From CAYLNM01 sp964385045 (lineage in GTDB: Bacteria; Planctomycetota; Phycisphaerae; Phycisphaerales; SM1A02), in contig CAYLNM010000001.1 of assembly GCA_964385045.1 (NCBI GenBank), positions 35,784 through 99,783 on the forward strand: a stretch of 64,000 nt of DNA, written 5' to 3'. The position numbers were made by a program, and so were the translations under genes. Of this stretch, positions 16,973 through 25,274 are shown one piece after another; position 1 is the first letter of the stretch; each line of letters opens with the position of its first letter. The notes under the pieces are model-generated. The model saw nothing but the letters and a program-made list of their open reading frames with translations, was not told the DNA's origin and searched no databases.

Positions 16973-18341
16973 TGCCGGGTCCGCGAAGGAAGATGGCGGC
17001 CACGGCCAGCACGGGCAGGAGCCACGCCTCCAGACGGCGAAGCTCGAGCCGGGGGCCGTACCGACGGGCCAGCGTCATCTGGAGGATACGGGCCACGCCC
17101 AGGCAGAGCGCGAGCATCGGCACGCTCCATCCGTCGAAGGGATTGGCGAACGTCCACGGCGAGAACATCAGGCCGATGATCCGCCCGGCCGTCCCGATGT
17201 CGTCGGCCCGAAAGAGGATCCACGCCGGCAGCACGCCGAGCAGCACGATCGCCTGTGCGAGCGGCCACGGGATCCACGGCCCTTCCGTCCCTCGTCGGCC
17301 GGCGATGGCTCGCTCGGCGGAGAGGAACGCCGCGTGCACGGCGCCCCAGGCGATGAAGGTCCACCCGGCACCGTGCCAGAGACCGCTCAGGAGCATCGTC
17401 GTCCACAGCGCGACGTGACCCCTGAGCCGCCCGTGCCGGCTGCCGCCCAGCGGGATGTAGACGTAGTCGCGGAACCAGGTGGACAGTGAGATGTGCCAGC
17501 GGCTCCAGAAGTCCCGGAAGCTCCGGGCGGTGTACGGCTGCCGGAAGTTCTCCATCAGCCGGAGGCCCATCATGCGACAGATGCCGCGGGCGATGTCGGT
17601 GTATCCCGAGAAGTCGCAGTAGATCTGCACCGCGAAGGCCGCCGCGACCACCCACCAGTGCAGGCCGTTGGGCTCGATGCCGCCGCGCATCGCGTCGCCC
17701 ACGAACGGCGCGAGGTTGTCCGCGATCACGGTCTTCTTGAAGAACCCGACGACGACCAGACGCCAGCCCTCCCACCAGTCCTCCCGGCGTGCTGGCGGAA
17801 GCGACTCGAGCTGCGGCAGGATGTGCGACGCCCGTTCGATCGGACCCGCCACGAGCTGCGGGAACATCGCGAGGTAGGCGAAGAAGTGCAGCGGCGACCG
17901 CGCCGGCTCCACCGTGCCGCGGTAGACGTCGATGGTGTAGCTCATCGACTGGAACGTGTAGAACGAGATCCCGACGGGGAGCACGATGTCGCGGAGCAGG
18001 TCCGGCACGGCGACCTCGCCGCCTCCCACGGACGCCACGACGCCCGCGAGGAAGCCCAGGTACTTGAACGTGGCGAGGGTGCCGAGATTCGCCACCAGGG
18101 ACAGGACCAGCATGGCGCGCCGGCGCAGGCCGACCGGGCGGGACGCGATCACCCGGGCCGCGACGAAGTCGACGAGGCCTGATCCCAGCAGCAGGAAGGT
18201 GAATCGCCAGTCCCACCACCCGTAGAACACGAAGGACGCGCCGACGAGCAGCGCCAGCCGGCTCGTGCCCCCCCGCATCGCGTGCCAGAGCGCGAGGAAC
18301 GTCGCACCGAACACGAGGAAGATGGGAGAGTTGAACAACAC
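16947..18341 (-). CDS. MBOAT-family membrane O-acyltransferase, AlgI-like
   Basis: A 464-residue polytopic membrane protein with about 11 hydrophobic segments. PVGISFYTFQSMSYTIDVYRG, DFWSRWHISLSTWFRDYVYIPLGG and LSGLWHGAGWTFIAWG are the classic AlgI/DltB signature blocks; the histidine in LWHGAGW is the catalytic one. AlgI moves an acetyl group across the inner membrane for O-acetylation of exported polysaccharide. The SGNH partner overlaps its 3' end. ATG at 18341 begins MLFNSPIFLVFGATF, which matches the family's normal N-terminus. Substrate is inferred from the glycan cluster. Confidence 0.9.
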   Translation of the reverse strand: MLFNSPIFLVFGATFLALWHAMRGGTSRLALLVGASFVFYGWWDWRFTFLLLGSGLVDFVAARVIASRPVGLRRRAMLVLSLVANLGTLATFKYLGFLAGVVASVGGGEVAVPDLLRDIVLPVGISFYTFQSMSYTIDVYRGTVEPARSPLHFFAYLAMFPQLVAGPIERASHILPQLESLPPARREDWWEGWRLVVVGFFKKTVIADNLAPFVGDAMRGGIEPNGLHWWVVAAAFAVQIYCDFSGYTDIARGICRMMGLRLMENFRQPYTARSFRDFWSRWHISLSTWFRDYVYIPLGGSRHGRLRGHVALWTTMLLSGLWHGAGWTFIAWGAVHAAFLSAERAIAGRRGTEGPWIPWPLAQAIVLLGVLPAWILFRADDIGTAGRIIGLMFSPWTFANPFDGWSVPMLALCLGVARILQMTLARRYGPRLELRRLEAWLLPVLAVAAIFLRGPGSAFIYFQF

Positions 18342-18387
18342 GCGGCGATCACGCTCCGGCGGCGACGGGGCGTACCCCGTCCCCGGC

Positions 18388-20127
18388 TCACATCAGCTCG
18401 TCGTCGGCGTCGAAGATCGGGGTCCGCCCCTCGTCGTCGAGCCTTCGCGTCAGCGACGGTCCCGACTCGGGCCACCTCGACGGCGGCAGCATCGCGATCC
18501 GCCCTCGCCGGCCGACCACCGCGATCCGGCCGATGCCGGGCCACGTCGTCGGGTCGCTTCCCGGCCCCCCGACGATGACCCGCACCTGGGCCTCGAGCCG
18601 GCCGAGGATCACCGCGCGATCCTCCGCGCCGAAGGCCGCGAGCGACCGTTCGTCCAGCACCACCACGCCTCCCGGACCGGCCGCGGCGGCGGCGGCGACG
18701 ACCCTGACGAGCACCGCGAGCTCCGCCCGGCCCGATCCGCCCGCCTCGAGCTCCTCGAGCCCGCCCTTCCGCCCGGTCTCGGCGACGAGGGACTCCACCG
18801 CCGGGCCCTGCGGCCCGTCGACGATCGCGCGGAGCGCCTCCACGTTCACCGGCGGGATCCGGCCGCTGACCACCTGCACCGGCGGCACGATGCCGACGTG
18901 GTCCTCGTCCACGAAGATGGTGCCGAGCAGGAACGGCAGCGAGAAACGGGTCGGCTCGAGATCGGTGACGATCAGCAGCGTGTCGCCCGCCCGCGGTTCG
19001 AGAGGTCGCGCATCGGATCCTTCCGCCGGTGGATCGCACGCGGGGACCAGCATCCGGCGATCGCCGGCGCCGGCGCCGGCGCCCTCGGGCCCCTCGTCAT
19101 CCGACACGTCCTCCACGAATTCCACGTACCGCCTCGCCATCGGGTAGAAGCGATTCAGCAGCGTCGCCGTCCGCATGAGGTTGCGAAAGGCGATCAGCGC
19201 GTAGGGAAGGCCGACGAGATAGATCGCCGCCACGGCCGTCCCGCGATCGAGCATGAAGGTCTGCACCCCGAGCCCGACGAGCACGGTGGTGAGGATGAGG
19301 GCGAAGAAGACGTTTCCGACGAGCTCGCTGTCGTCGGCGGAGCGGAGCCGCGCGACGTAGGACGCGACGAACGCCCGGCCGGCGGGGATTCGGGTGGGCT
19401 CGCTCGCGCCCGCGCCCGGCGGGGTGAAGGCGATCCGACGGATCGCCTCGCTGGTCTCACGGCCGGCCGGCGGCCCCGCCTCCTCGTACTCGAGCGAGTA
19501 GCGCGCCGCCTGCACGTTGATCCGGTAGAGCACGACACCGCTGACGGCCGCAAGCATGCCGATGACGATCGTCAGCCACACGTTCACGATCACGAGCGCG
19601 GCCACGGTGAGCGTCAGGTTGGCCAGCGACACGAGGGCGAGCACGAGCAGCGCGATGAACCGGGAGCAGAGCATCGAGTCGGTGCGCACGCGCTGGATCG
19701 CCGTCGGGATGTCCAGGGCGACGTCGGTCCGTCCCGGCCGGAAGCCGGGCGCCTCCAGCAGGTGCAGGGCGCGCTCCCAGCATCGCAGGGCGTAGTCCCG
19801 CCGGAGGGCGAGCGTCGATCGCCGCGACAGGTAGCGCAGTCCCGCCGCGAGCACCAGGCTCACGAGCACCAGCCCGCCCGCGACCGGGAGGGTCCAGGGC
19901 GTGTCCCGCACCGCGATCGAACGACCGAGGAGCTCGATCGTCTCGTCCTGTGCGAGCCGCTGCGAGTACACCGCGACCAGACCGATCGCCTGGACCTGGA
20001 ACAGCAGCGAGAGCATGCTGCCGGCGACGATGCCGACCACGAGCCAGCGGTGTCCGACGAGACCGTCGGCCACGAACCAGCGGATCACCGCCGCGTAGCG
20101 ACGAGCGGTGCTCAGGCGTGGGGTCAC
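18388..20127 (-). CDS. ABC-exporter-like membrane protein with degenerate ATPase domain
   Basis: About 579 residues, the length of a type IV ABC exporter. Residues about 20-330 hold six hydrophobic segments with exporter-like spacing, including a long double segment (LVLALVSLANLTLTVAAL). The C-terminal 230 residues look like a decayed nucleotide-binding domain. GGSGRAELAVLVRVVAAA followed by GGVVVLDE matches the position and spacing of the ABC signature and Walker B. However, the Walker A region (GDTLLIVTDLEPTRFSLPF) has no GxxGxGK[ST], and no switch histidine is evident. GTG at 20127 gives the family length; upstream frames are Arg-rich. It probably does not hydrolyse ATP. Export, scaffold or regulatory roles are all open. 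Confidence 0.65.
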   Translation of the reverse strand: MTPRLSTARRYAAVIRWFVADGLVGHRWLVVGIVAGSMLSLLFQVQAIGLVAVYSQRLAQDETIELLGRSIAVRDTPWTLPVAGGLVLVSLVLAAGLRYLSRRSTLALRRDYALRCWERALHLLEAPGFRPGRTDVALDIPTAIQRVRTDSMLCSRFIALLVLALVSLANLTLTVAALVIVNVWLTIVIGMLAAVSGVVLYRINVQAARYSLEYEEAGPPAGRETSEAIRRIAFTPPGAGASEPTRIPAGRAFVASYVARLRSADDSELVGNVFFALILTTVLVGLGVQTFMLDRGTAVAAIYLVGLPYALIAFRNLMRTATLLNRFYPMARRYVEFVEDVSDDEGPEGAGAGAGDRRMLVPACDPPAEGSDARPLEPRAGDTLLIVTDLEPTRFSLPFLLGTIFVDEDHVGIVPPVQVVSGRIPPVNVEALRAIVDGPQGPAVESLVAETGRKGGLEELEAGGSGRAELAVLVRVVAAAAAAGPGGVVVLDERSLAAFGAEDRAVILGRLEAQVRVIVGGPGSDPTTWPGIGRIAVVGRRGRIAMLPPSRWPESGPSLTRRLDDEGRTPIFDADDELM

Positions 20128-20167
20128 CAAGGGTCCGGTCCGTGGGGTCGGCGTGCCTCGACGCCGA

Positions 20168-21232
20168 TCAGACGTCCCGCGGCGGCGAGATCGCGTTCGG
20201 GTTCCGCGTGTAGATCTCGTACTTCGTCGAGCACGGCAGGATCTCGACGCCGCGGGCGCGGAGCGCGTCGACGCATGGCTGATAGGTGTCCCGGCCATCC
20301 ACGGTGTAGCAGGCGGCGAGGTACAGATGGCGCACGCGATCCCACCAGCGATCGAGGCCCTCGAGCACCTGCAGCTCGGCACCGTTCACGGTGAGGATCA
20401 TGAAGTCCACGAACGGGACGTCCCACTCCTCGAGCAACGCGTCGAGGGGCTCGGTCCGAACCTCCATCGCCACCCCCGGGTCGACCTTGCCGGGGGGGGC
20501 GATCGCGTCCCGGAGCGTCCGCAGGCGGGTGCGCATCGTCGGCTTCTCGGCCGCGATCTTGTCGAGATTGACGAGGCTGTTCCGTTGGCGGCCCTTCCCA
20601 CGGACGGTCATGGTGCCGGGCGCGTTCCACACGCCGCACTGGCGAATGTCGATCACGTCGGTCAGCCCGTTCGTCCGAACGTTGCGCTCGAGCAGCTCCA
20701 CGTTCTCCGGAAGGATCTCGATCGCCAGCAGGCGCCCCTCGGGGCCGATGCACTCGTCCACGAATCGCATCGACTTGTGGCCGAGATACGCGCCGACCTC
20801 GACCACCACGCCTCCGCGTCCCGGGAGGACCTCCGAGGGGTACCACGCGTGGTCGGTGAGGTAGCGGGCGGTCACGTCCTTCGCCGCGAGGTACGTCTCG
20901 GCGGTGATGCCCGGCAGGAGGTCGGCGACGTAGGAGAACTCGCGCTCATGATTGCGCCGCGAGCACCAGCTCCAGAACCGGCGATCGTTGGGCAGGTCGA
21001 TCCAGGCCAGGCCGTCCTCGACGCCGCTGCCGGCGAACTCGAGTCGCGTCATGGCCCGGACGTGCTTGAGCAGACCCCGGGGCGCACGTTGGAGTCCCTT
21101 GACCCCGAAACGCTCCACGAGCTGCTCCGGCGTCGCGTCGTGGAGCTCCGCGAGGAGGGCCACGCATCGACGGCCGGGATCATCGAGGTCCGGAACGATG
21201 CGATCGATGTCGGTCGCGGCGATCGAGCTCAT
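20168..21232 (-). CDS. FkbM-family SAM-dependent methyltransferase
   Basis: A 354-residue protein. VVVEVGAYLGHKSMRFVDE is SAM motif I, and RLLAIEILPENVELLERNV is the acidic strand and following helix of FkbM enzymes. FVDFMILTVNGAELQVLEGL corresponds to the conserved IDxxG-E-x3-L region late in the domain. About 110 N-terminal residues precede the domain and are unrecognised. ATG at 21232 has AGGAG five bases upstream and overlaps the preceding stop (ATGA). FkbM enzymes O-methylate sugars or polyketides; in this operon a sugar is likely. Confidence 0.8.
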   Translation of the reverse strand: MSSIAATDIDRIVPDLDDPGRRCVALLAELHDATPEQLVERFGVKGLQRAPRGLLKHVRAMTRLEFAGSGVEDGLAWIDLPNDRRFWSWCSRRNHEREFSYVADLLPGITAETYLAAKDVTARYLTDHAWYPSEVLPGRGGVVVEVGAYLGHKSMRFVDECIGPEGRLLAIEILPENVELLERNVRTNGLTDVIDIRQCGVWNAPGTMTVRGKGRQRNSLVNLDKIAAEKPTMRTRLRTLRDAIAPPGKVDPGVAMEVRTEPLDALLEEWDVPFVDFMILTVNGAELQVLEGLDRWWDRVRHLYLAACYTVDGRDTYQPCVDALRARGVEILPCSTKYEIYTRNPNAISPPRDV

Positions 21233-23022
21233 CGGGGCTCCTTTCGTCGAGTCTCGCACTCCGACACCGCCGCATGCCGGCCGTCGCGCGGGCCTCGGTC
21301 GATGGAGTCGAGACCGGCCGACGGCACGTCGGCGGCGAAGGGGGAATCGGGCGCGACACGCTCGTGCACGACCCGGCAGACCCGCCCCGCGTTCGTCCTG
21401 ACGGGGACGATCTCGGGCGGCGGGGTTCCATCGGACGCCTCGGCGGCGAACGTCCGCAGGAGCAGTCGACGGAACCACGCCTCGGTGCGGAGGGCGGGCA
21501 GGCGGACGTCGAGGTGGATGGCCGCCCGTCCCGCCCGCCGCGCCAGGAGCCGACCGATCATCCGTACGTCGGCGGCCCGGCGCGCCGCGACCGATCGCAG
21601 CACGATCAGCCGGTAGGGAACGTCCTCCTCCGCGAGGTACCGCACGACCCGATGCGTCCAGATCACGTTGAAGAACGGGGCGAACCGTCGGCGGAAGCGA
21701 TCGTCGGCCTCGTCGACGTCATCGAGGTCGCAGTCCGCGTCGGTGGCGGCGACGCCGTCGTCGAGACTCCCGCGACGCACCTTCTTCCGGCGATCGGACG
21801 TGAATCGCTCGTGGCGCACGAGGAAGGGCACGCACCAGGCGTCCGCCAGCAGGCACTCGCGCACGATCGCCACGTCGTCGGTGATCACCCAGCGCGGGCA
21901 CCCGGCCGGCGGCGGCACGTCTTCGTCCACGCCGATGCCCGCCGCCCCGAGATCCGGGGCGGGCACGACGGCGTCGCGACGACGCTCCCGCGCCGCCCGG
22001 GTCCGCGGACCTTCCCACGCCGCGACCAGTTCAGGACTCCGCCACACCGGACCCGCTCCCGGGTAGGACCGCGGGTCGTACTCGAGGCCCTCCTGCAGCG
22101 GCACGTCGGCCCCCTGGTCCGCCGCGAGCTCGGCGTACGGCATCCCGCGACCGAAACGCCCCGGATGCACGAGCACGTGGTGCAGCCCGGCGGATGCCGT
22201 GTGGGCCTTGACGCGCAGGGTGTCCCGGACGGCCTCGTGCACCGCGAAGCGCGACTTGATCCACTGCGGATGCTGGCGGACGGAGTCGGTCCAGTTCTCC
22301 CAGTGGACGGTGGCCTCCACGGTGCCGTTCCGGCTCCGATTGTTGTACGCCCACTCGAGGCCGTCCTCGTAGCCCTCCGGCAGCTCGAGCAGTCGCGCAT
22401 TGCCCTCTCCCGCCCCGTGCGGGATGAAGGACGTGATTCGGAAGTGGCGGCGGAGGGCGTCGACGTCGCGGGCGAAGAGCCGGCGGGCGCGTTCGGCGAC
22501 CTCGGGCGGCAGGGACTTCCGGTAGCTGCGCCGCTCCTCGGGCGTGGTCGCGAGACCGACCGCGTTCTGGTGATACCCGATCTCGAAGCCGGCGGCCTCG
22601 AGCGACGCGAAGAACTCCAGATCGAGGTCCTCCAGCGACCAGAGTCGTCGCTGCGGCGTGTCGTCGTAGTCGAACTCGTTGAAGAGGAACACGCTCGACA
22701 CGATCCCACGGGACCGCTCCCAGCGACACATCACCTCGGTCTCGATCGGGTAGTAGTCGATGTGGTGATCGAGGATGACGTTGATCGCGCCGCGATCGAT
22801 CCGACCGGCGTACGCGTCGCGGAAGGTGACGAACCGGGCTCCCCGCGCGAGCAGGACCTCGACGAAGTCCGTGAAGGTCCGCCAGGGATCGGTCGCGTAC
22901 TCCGGCGTCGGCTTCCAGACGCGGTGGACACGGTTGAAGGGGCGATCCCGCGAGACCGGCGGGGGCGCTCCTCCGGTCGCGGACCCCTCGGAACCTCGGC
23001 TGGTGACCGTGTCCGGGCTCAC
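21229..23022 (-). CDS. deacetylase-like protein with uncharacterised C-terminal domain
   Basis: A 597-residue protein. Residues about 30-320 show a NodB-like pattern: FVTFRDAYAG, VILDHHIDYYP as the metal-binding strand, SSVFLFNEFDYD, AGFEIGYHQNAVG, SFIPHGAGEGN and LHHVLVHPGRFG. This is the same order of blocks as in the proteins at 9585 and 12286 but more divergent, with HH-D replacing H-DVDHD. Residues about 380-597 contain a VITDDVAIVRECLL segment and FNVIWTHRVVRYLAEEDVPYRLIVLR; no family is recognised. GTG at 23022 overlaps the methyltransferase stop (GTGA) and its own stop overlaps fkbM (ATGA). Confidence 0.65.
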   Translation of the reverse strand: MSPDTVTSRGSEGSATGGAPPPVSRDRPFNRVHRVWKPTPEYATDPWRTFTDFVEVLLARGARFVTFRDAYAGRIDRGAINVILDHHIDYYPIETEVMCRWERSRGIVSSVFLFNEFDYDDTPQRRLWSLEDLDLEFFASLEAAGFEIGYHQNAVGLATTPEERRSYRKSLPPEVAERARRLFARDVDALRRHFRITSFIPHGAGEGNARLLELPEGYEDGLEWAYNNRSRNGTVEATVHWENWTDSVRQHPQWIKSRFAVHEAVRDTLRVKAHTASAGLHHVLVHPGRFGRGMPYAELAADQGADVPLQEGLEYDPRSYPGAGPVWRSPELVAAWEGPRTRAARERRRDAVVPAPDLGAAGIGVDEDVPPPAGCPRWVITDDVAIVRECLLADAWCVPFLVRHERFTSDRRKKVRRGSLDDGVAATDADCDLDDVDEADDRFRRRFAPFFNVIWTHRVVRYLAEEDVPYRLIVLRSVAARRAADVRMIGRLLARRAGRAAIHLDVRLPALRTEAWFRRLLLRTFAAEASDGTPPPEIVPVRTNAGRVCRVVHERVAPDSPFAADVPSAGLDSIDRGPRDGRHAAVSECETRRKEPR

Positions 23023-23780
23023 GCGCTCCCCTGCCCCGGGAGGGCGGCAGCCTCGGCGGCGAGCGGGAGGTTGCGGACGAAGTAGTGCGTGGAGCCCTGG
23101 TAGCTGACCGCATACCGCTTGCGATCGTCCTCGCGGATCGGAAGGAGATCCCAGCCCGCGTCGGCGTACGCCTCGCGCTGCACCTCCATGCGTCGCTGCA
23201 GGAACGGCTCGTCCGGCGGATGGTCCTTCGGGGTCATGTTCACGGTCACGCACCACCCCCATCCCTCCGGCCGGATGAGACGTGTCTGGAGCTCGACGAA
23301 GGCACGGACATCGTGCTCCGACGCGAACTGGCACGCATTGAAGGCGCCCTTCATCCAGAGACCGTCGACCGGTCCCCCGAGATGCTCGGGCGTGAGCGAA
23401 CGGAAGTCGACGTCGTGGACCTCGAAGCCGAGCGCCCGCCCGAGCCGCACGTGCACGTCGTAGCGCTCGAGGCAGACCACCTCGGCCCCGAGTGCTCGGG
23501 CGAGCATCGCGAAGCTGTAGTGCCCCGGGCCGAACTCGACGACCCGCCGATCCTCGAAGTGCTCCCGGTCGAAGAAGTCGTTCAGGACGTTGGCCGCCCG
23601 CAGGTGGCGATGGATGCCGACCCGGTGGTGGGTGGTGAACGTCGATCCCCGGATGATCTCGACGGCCTCCGCCGGGTACTCGCACGCCGCCAGGACGGCG
23701 TCGGGCGAGAGCAGGCGATGACCGCGCTTCGGTGGGAGCTCCTTCGACGTTCGCTTCCTGAGCCTCGATCGAATGCCCAC
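23019..23780 (-). CDS. SAM-dependent methyltransferase-like protein, first gene of the minus-strand operon
   Basis: A 253-residue protein with motif I RVVEFGPGHYSFAMLARALGA, ribose-binding glutamate in EVVCLERYDVH, and DGLWMKGAFNAC after it. It is a paralogue of the protein at 14959-15882. GTG at 23780 is chosen because GGAGG lies five bases upstream; other GTG codons lie just upstream. It leads a chain of overlapping genes: methyltransferase, deacetylase-like, FkbM, degenerate ABC, MBOAT, SGNH. A glycan substrate is inferred. Confidence 0.65.
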   Translation of the reverse strand: MGIRSRLRKRTSKELPPKRGHRLLSPDAVLAACEYPAEAVEIIRGSTFTTHHRVGIHRHLRAANVLNDFFDREHFEDRRVVEFGPGHYSFAMLARALGAEVVCLERYDVHVRLGRALGFEVHDVDFRSLTPEHLGGPVDGLWMKGAFNACQFASEHDVRAFVELQTRLIRPEGWGWCVTVNMTPKDHPPDEPFLQRRMEVQREAYADAGWDLLPIREDDRKRYAVSYQGSTHYFVRNLPLAAEAAALPGQGSA

Positions 23781-24233
23781 GCACACCTCCACCGGCGAGC
23801 GGTCGCCCTCGAGGCGATGCCGCGGGGAGCCGCCCGTCGACCGCCGGCGTCGCCTCCCGCCCCGTCTGCCGTCGAGGACACGATACCGCAAAGGCTCCGC
23901 ACCGTCCGTGCACCGGGAGCCCTCGGCTCAGGAGAACCCGCGCCCGCGGCCACGGCTGCGGGGTGATTCTCGGACGTTCGGGCGATTCAGGGGGCGCGGT
24001 CGTTGCACGGTCGATGAGAGACGAGGCCTCGTCACGGCGGTCGAGCGGGACTCCCCGGTGGGACGAGGCTCCGCCGCGCGGCCGCGATCGACGCCGGCCG
24101 AGGCTGCCGATCCGGCCGCCCGGGCCACCCCGGCCACCCCGGCCACCCCGGCCACCCGGGCCACCCCGGCCGCCCCGGCCGCCCCGGCCGATCGGGCGCT
24201 CCTCCGGACTGCGGCCACTCCCGAGGCACCGTC
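23781..24233. other. 453-base intergenic region between divergent operons
   Basis: It separates the minus-strand glycan operon from neuB. No gene is supported on either strand. TATCGT on the minus strand (23880-23885) could be a -10, but without a -35. The part next to neuB is a 9-base tandem repeat described separately. Confidence 0.4.
24122..24189. repeat. 9-base tandem repeat (GGCCACCCC-type)
   Basis: About seven to eight copies of a GGCCACCCC unit, drifting to GGCCGCCCC, end 44 bases before the neuB start. It lies in the presumed 5' region of neuB and could alter spacing if it varies in copy number. Confidence 0.7.
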
Positions 24234-25274
24234 ATGGTCATCCCGCCCCGATCCATCACCCAGCACGGGCCGCCGATGGTCGTGGCCGAGATCGGCGTGA
24301 ACCACGACGGCGACCCGGCCCGGGCGCTCGAGCTCGTCGCCGCGGCCGCCGAGGCCGGGGCGGACGCGGTGAAGCTCCAGGTCTTCGACCCGGCCCGGCT
24401 GGTGACCGCGGGCGCGGCGACCGCCGGGTACCAGCGCGAGCGAGGCCAGGGCGGGCGGCAGCGGACGATGCTCGAGCGGCTCGTCCTGCCGCGGCCGGCG
24501 CTGGCGGAGACGGTCGCGGCGGCCCGCGCCCGCGGCCTCGCGGTGCTCGCGACGCCGTTCGACGAGGACGCCGCCGACGTGGTGGTCGCCCTCGGGGTGG
24601 ACGCGATCAAGATCGGCTCCGGCGACCTGACCCACGCCCCGCTGCTCGCCCACGTCGCCCGGGCCGGCCGGCCGCTGGTGGTCTCGACCGGCATGGCCAC
24701 GACGGACGAGGTGCGGGCCGCGGTGGCCGCGATCCGCACGGCGGCGACGGGCGTGCCGCTCGCCCTGCTCCACTGCGTCTCGGCCTACCCCGCTCCGCCC
24801 GAGGCGGCGAACCTCCGCGCGATCCCTGCGCTGCACGCGGCGACCGGCCTGCCCGTCGGCTGGTCCGACCACGTGCCGGGCCCGGAGACCGCGGTGGCGG
24901 CGGTCGCCCTCGGGGCTCCCCTGCTCGAGCGGCACCTCACCCTCGACCGGACCGCCCCGGGGCCCGACCACGCCGCCTCGGACGAGCCGGCCGAGCTGGC
25001 CGCCTACGTGCGGGCCGTCCGGCGAGCCCACGCGGCCCTCGGGTCGGCCTGCAAGGCCCCCGCATCGGTCGAATCCGACGTTCGGGCCGTCGCCCGCCGA
25101 AGCCTGGTCGCCCGCACGCCGATTCCCGCCGGGACGGTCATCGAGCCGCGGATGCTGGACGTCCGGCGGCCGGGCACCGGCCTGCCCCCCGAGATGATGC
25201 CGGCGATCTGCGGTCGCCGGGCCCGCGTGGCCATCGCCGCGGACACGCTGATCGACGAGGAGATGCTGGCATGA
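24234..25274 (+). CDS. neuB: NeuB-family nonulosonic acid synthase
   Basis: A 346-residue protein. MVVAEIGVNHDGD, AGADAVKLQVFDPARL, LATPFDEDAAD, IKIGSGDLTHAPLL, VVSTGMAT and LLHCVSAYPAPPEAANL are the TIM-barrel blocks of NeuB/SpsE enzymes. These condense phosphoenolpyruvate with an N-acetylated hexosamine to give a sialic, legionaminic or pseudaminic acid. VGWSDHVPG and LLERHLTLDRTAPGPDH complete the barrel. The last 60 residues (SLVARTPIPAGTVIEPRMLDVRRPG) are the antifreeze-like SAF domain. It overlaps neuD by ATGA. No neuA or neuC is in the window, so the exact sugar cannot be named. Confidence 0.9.
   Translation: MVIPPRSITQHGPPMVVAEIGVNHDGDPARALELVAAAAEAGADAVKLQVFDPARLVTAGAATAGYQRERGQGGRQRTMLERLVLPRPALAETVAAARARGLAVLATPFDEDAADVVVALGVDAIKIGSGDLTHAPLLAHVARAGRPLVVSTGMATTDEVRAAVAAIRTAATGVPLALLHCVSAYPAPPEAANLRAIPALHAATGLPVGWSDHVPGPETAVAAVALGAPLLERHLTLDRTAPGPDHAASDEPAELAAYVRAVRRAHAALGSACKAPASVESDVRAVARRSLVARTPIPAGTVIEPRMLDVRRPGTGLPPEMMPAICGRRARVAIAADTLIDEEMLA

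Noticed and set aside
15965..18341. DltB/DltD teichoic acid D-alanylation genes
   Set aside because: The MBOAT and SGNH pair resembles AlgI/AlgJ in context. dltA and dltC are absent and the genome appears to be a planctomycete without teichoic acids.
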